Positions 5,991-7,589 of a DNA stretch of 7,589 nt are shown here, in pieces. Source of the stretch: Phycisphaerae bacterium (GTDB lineage Bacteria; Planctomycetota; Phycisphaerae; WQYP01); the NCBI GenBank assembly GCA_013044065.1, contig JABEVA010000409.1, positions 1 through 7,589 on the forward strand, in the 5' to 3' direction. Both the position numbers and the translations under genes were made by a program. The notes beneath the pieces are model-generated. The model was given only the letters and a program-made list of their open reading frames with translations, was not told the origin of the DNA and did not search any database. The stretch's first letter is position 1, and each line of letters opens with the position of its first letter.

Positions 5991-6749
5991 TCAAATTCTT
6001 CTTAAAAGCTCTTTTAGCAGTTTCTTCTCCAGCAGGGGATCATGCCCTGCCGGATACCAATACTCGCCACCAACACCTGGCGCGGCATGGCTGGCCATCA
6101 ATGGCAGGATATTTCCGCCAAACGCGGATATGCCATTAAATGCCACCGCTCCCACCATGCCCTGCGGGTTTTCCCGCCGCTCCACCAGCACCTCAAGGCT
6201 AATTCGATATCGCTGCTTACCTAGCCGCTCAATGACCAGACGAATGGTTCGCCGAAATGTGTTTAACGTACTCTCCATAAGGGAATTACCGTTGGTAACA
6301 TCCGGTCGCCACCATTGCAGCACTTCCGGTCCAATCCGCGGCCTGCTGACAATAATTCCCAGCCTGTAGCTGGACCAACTCACGCGATAGCCGGTACGGC
6401 GAACCAGGTGCAGCGCCTGACTGAAGATTTGCTTGTAACTGGCAATATCAACGATTTGGGAGGTAGAATTCGATAAATTCGCGATCCAAGTGCCATCGGC
6501 CGCTGGCGACGCCGTCGCCAGCGCGTCATTCTTCATCCGGGCACCCCCGACCTTGGGGATGGGCCTGACACAGCGCGTGGTAGATACCTGTCGGCTTGCC
6601 GCCCAAGGCGGGCCGATGGCCGCCGGCTTTAACGGCACCAACGCCGTGTGACAGCCCCCCAAAAGCCAACTGAAGCCGATGAGCATGATCACCGTTGATG
6701 GCCAGCGTACGCAGCGTTTAATATTCAACACCATTTTCATACCGACCAT
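5991..6749 (-). CDS. Hypothetical lipoprotein, second gene of a minus-strand pair
   Basis: The 252-residue product has a basic start (K5, K11, R12, R16), a hydrophobic core TVIMLIGFSWLL and a good lipobox LGGC with Cys33, so it should be lipid-anchored at an envelope membrane. I do not recognise the mature domain. From about 100 to 190 it reads as an alternating alpha/beta region (YKQIFSQALHLVRRTGYRVSW, then RLVIERLGKQRYRISLEVLVERR), reminiscent of small envelope lipoproteins that adopt a ferredoxin-like fold; this is only an impression. A Gly-rich stretch near 200-230 precedes a Lys/Leu-rich C-terminal helix. ATG 6749 has no clear Shine-Dalgarno, and the ATGs at codons 4 and 6 are possible alternatives. 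It lies 44 bases downstream of the MauE-like gene, probably co-transcribed. Codons around 75-83 contain a 23-base perfect palindrome. Confidence 0.75.
   Translation of the reverse strand: MVGMKMVLNIKRCVRWPSTVIMLIGFSWLLGGCHTALVPLKPAAIGPPWAASRQVSTTRCVRPIPKVGGARMKNDALATASPAADGTWIANLSNSTSQIVDIASYKQIFSQALHLVRRTGYRVSWSSYRLGIIVSRPRIGPEVLQWWRPDVTNGNSLMESTLNTFRRTIRLVIERLGKQRYRISLEVLVERRENPQGMVGAVAFNGISAFGGNILPLMASHAAPGVGGEYWYPAGHDPLLEKKLLKELLRRI
6501..6523. repeat. 23-base perfect palindrome inside the lipoprotein gene
   Basis: CGCTGGCGACG (6501-6511) and CGTCGCCAGCG (6513-6523) are exact reverse complements around a single central C. Such an 11-bp-arm GC-rich palindrome is unexpected in coding DNA. 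It encodes the low-complexity ALATASPA stretch after the signal peptide, where selection on protein sequence may be weak. The preceding GCCATCGGCCG (6492-6502) overlaps its left arm and recurs at 3442-3452, next to another palindrome carrying GGCGAC. Confidence 0.6.
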
Positions 6750-6772
6750 TGTAACGTGTAGCGATGAACTTT

Positions 6773-6791
6773 GGCCAATGACCGGTTGGCC
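6773..6791. repeat. Intercistronic inverted repeat between MauE-like and lipoprotein genes
   Basis: GGCCAA (6773-6778) and TTGGCC (6786-6791) are exact reverse complements with a seven-base loop. They begin just three bases after the stop codon of the upstream minus-strand gene. There is no T-run on the minus strand, so it is not a standard terminator. It could be an RNA stem for processing or differential stability within the two-gene transcript. Confidence 0.35.
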
Positions 6792-6793
6792 TT

Positions 6794-7589
6794 TCAGAAC
6801 CCGCTCCAGTACCCCTTGGCGTATATTCGCACCCGCGTCACCACGCCATTATGCAAATCCAGATAAAGCGGAAACATCGGTATCGCCCAAGTTCGACCAA
6901 AATGGACTCTCGCCTGCACCATTCCTTGCAGGTCGAGAGCTGCCGGCAAAGGGCCGTTCGGAGGTACCTCCAGCAGCAACACATGGTGAAGATGTTTAGC
7001 CGCAGCGAATTTCGCCGCGACCTGCGCAATCGCCTGCCAGCACACCTGGCAGCCGTGGTGATACAGCACCACCAACCATCGGCCATGGGTGTAACGCTGC
7101 GTATGACGCATATATTTGAGCAGCGGCAAGCGATAATGGGTCCAACGAACCGGATTCATCATGACGGTGCCACCGCCACCGGTAAGTCGTCCATCTGCAT
7201 GCAGCCGCGCAGGGCGATTGCCAACGAATAGCCAACCAGCTCCGATCAACAACAATAACAGCAGTAATCCCGTCCCTATTAACTGAAACTTATTAGCCTT
7301 TAGCACCGGCCTGCGCACTGGCCACACCAGTAAGGCCACCAATGCTCCGACATCCAGCGTCAGCGTCCACCATGGGTTCACACGAACGCTGCCGAAACAG
7401 CCGCAAGATTGATGGCCCGCCCAGCCACGAACCAGTGAGACGCCGGCAAAAACCAAAAACAGCGCGACGACCGCAACCCATGCCCCCCGGTGCCACGCCC
7501 CACACCAGCACCACAATCCAGCCGTCATCTCCAGCAATGCTTCCAATATCTTCATATAAGAAGCCACCCACTGCCGTGTTACCATCGCA
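6794..7589 (-). CDS. MauE/DoxX-like redox membrane protein with C-terminal thioredoxin-like domain (probably 5'-partial)
   Basis: Numbering from ATG at 7585, the visible 263 residues show hydrophobic segments at about 14-29, 35-54, 75-92 and 101-121, with SCGCFG (60-65) between the second and third. CGCFG is the hallmark of MauE-like proteins, membrane proteins tied to disulfide handling. After the fourth segment comes a thioredoxin-like stretch: a beta strand WLVVLY (170-175), then a CxxC motif C179-Q-V-C182 followed by a helix, and later MFPLYLDLHNG around the family's cis-proline (P239 or P236). A quinone- or disulfide-linked relay from the membrane part to a periplasmic CxxC domain is a reasonable inference. 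MauE domains usually have one more helix before the first seen here, and the frame continues open past 7585 to the edge, so the true start is probably outside. The lipoprotein gene follows after 44 bases. Confidence 0.78.
   Translation of the reverse strand, partial: AMVTRQWVASYMKILEALLEMTAGLWCWCGAWHRGAWVAVVALFLVFAGVSLVRGWAGHQSCGCFGSVRVNPWWTLTLDVGALVALLVWPVRRPVLKANKFQLIGTGLLLLLLLIGAGWLFVGNRPARLHADGRLTGGGGTVMMNPVRWTHYRLPLLKYMRHTQRYTHGRWLVVLYHHGCQVCWQAIAQVAAKFAAAKHLHHVLLLEVPPNGPLPAALDLQGMVQARVHFGRTWAIPMFPLYLDLHNGVVTRVRIYAKGYWSGF

Noticed and set aside
6003..6016. TAAAAG-CT-CTTTTA hairpin just past dut as a terminator
   Set aside because: The stem is short and AT-rich, lies inside the C-terminal codons of the converging gene, and is not followed by a true T-run.
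6851..7231. 126-codon plus-strand frame opposite the MauE/thioredoxin gene
   Set aside because: It is opposite the CxxC domain and membrane segments, and its composition is that of an antisense shadow.

Overview
The window reads as a chromosomal segment of a planctomycete-like bacterium, perhaps class Phycisphaerae. The evidence is indirect. The C-terminal beta-sandwich on the family 4 glycosidase has the 'SDDGIAIWLNGK...HENN' signature common in Planctomycetota. The window also holds a signal-peptide outer-membrane barrel, two lipoprotein candidates and a MauE/thioredoxin-type membrane protein, all fitting a Gram-negative-type envelope. I see no insertion sequence, phage gene, tRNA, rRNA or CRISPR array, and base composition looks even. 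The taxonomic call is inference.

Layout from left to right. (1) The minus strand from about 534 to the left edge holds the first 178 codons of an integral membrane protein resembling the membrane anchor of a succinate dehydrogenase/fumarate reductase complex. It has a good sigma70-type promoter about 100 bases upstream, and its partner subunits would lie beyond the left edge. (2) About 500 bases without a convincing gene hold this promoter and, on the other strand, the control region of the next gene. (3) 1042-2916 (+) encodes a 624-residue GH4 NAD-dependent glycosidase of alpha-galactosidase type with an unusual C-terminal domain. Two perfect inverted repeats lie just upstream, one over the predicted -35 and one framing the ribosome binding site. 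(4) On the minus strand, 4615 to 3587 encodes a predicted outer-membrane beta-barrel and 3499 to 2987 a small possible lipoprotein, the latter with its own TATAAT box. (5) Divergent from these, 4742-5449 (+) encodes a stand-alone class I glutamine amidotransferase, followed 50 bases later by a complete dUTPase (dut, 5500-5982). (6) Tail-to-tail with dut, two minus-strand genes form a likely operon: a MauE-like membrane redox protein fused to a thioredoxin-like CxxC domain (entering from the right edge), then a 252-residue lipoprotein.

Functional ties are modest. The GH4 enzyme would hydrolyse alpha-galactosides. dUTPase keeps dUTP low and supplies dUMP. The amidotransferase would release ammonia from glutamine for an unknown acceptor. 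The right-hand pair and the barrel/lipoprotein pair concern the envelope. No gene set amounts to a clearly new system. The most interesting points are the anchor subunit with conserved cysteines, the GH4 fusion, the paired palindromes before GH4, and related GC-rich palindromes inside both lipoprotein genes.
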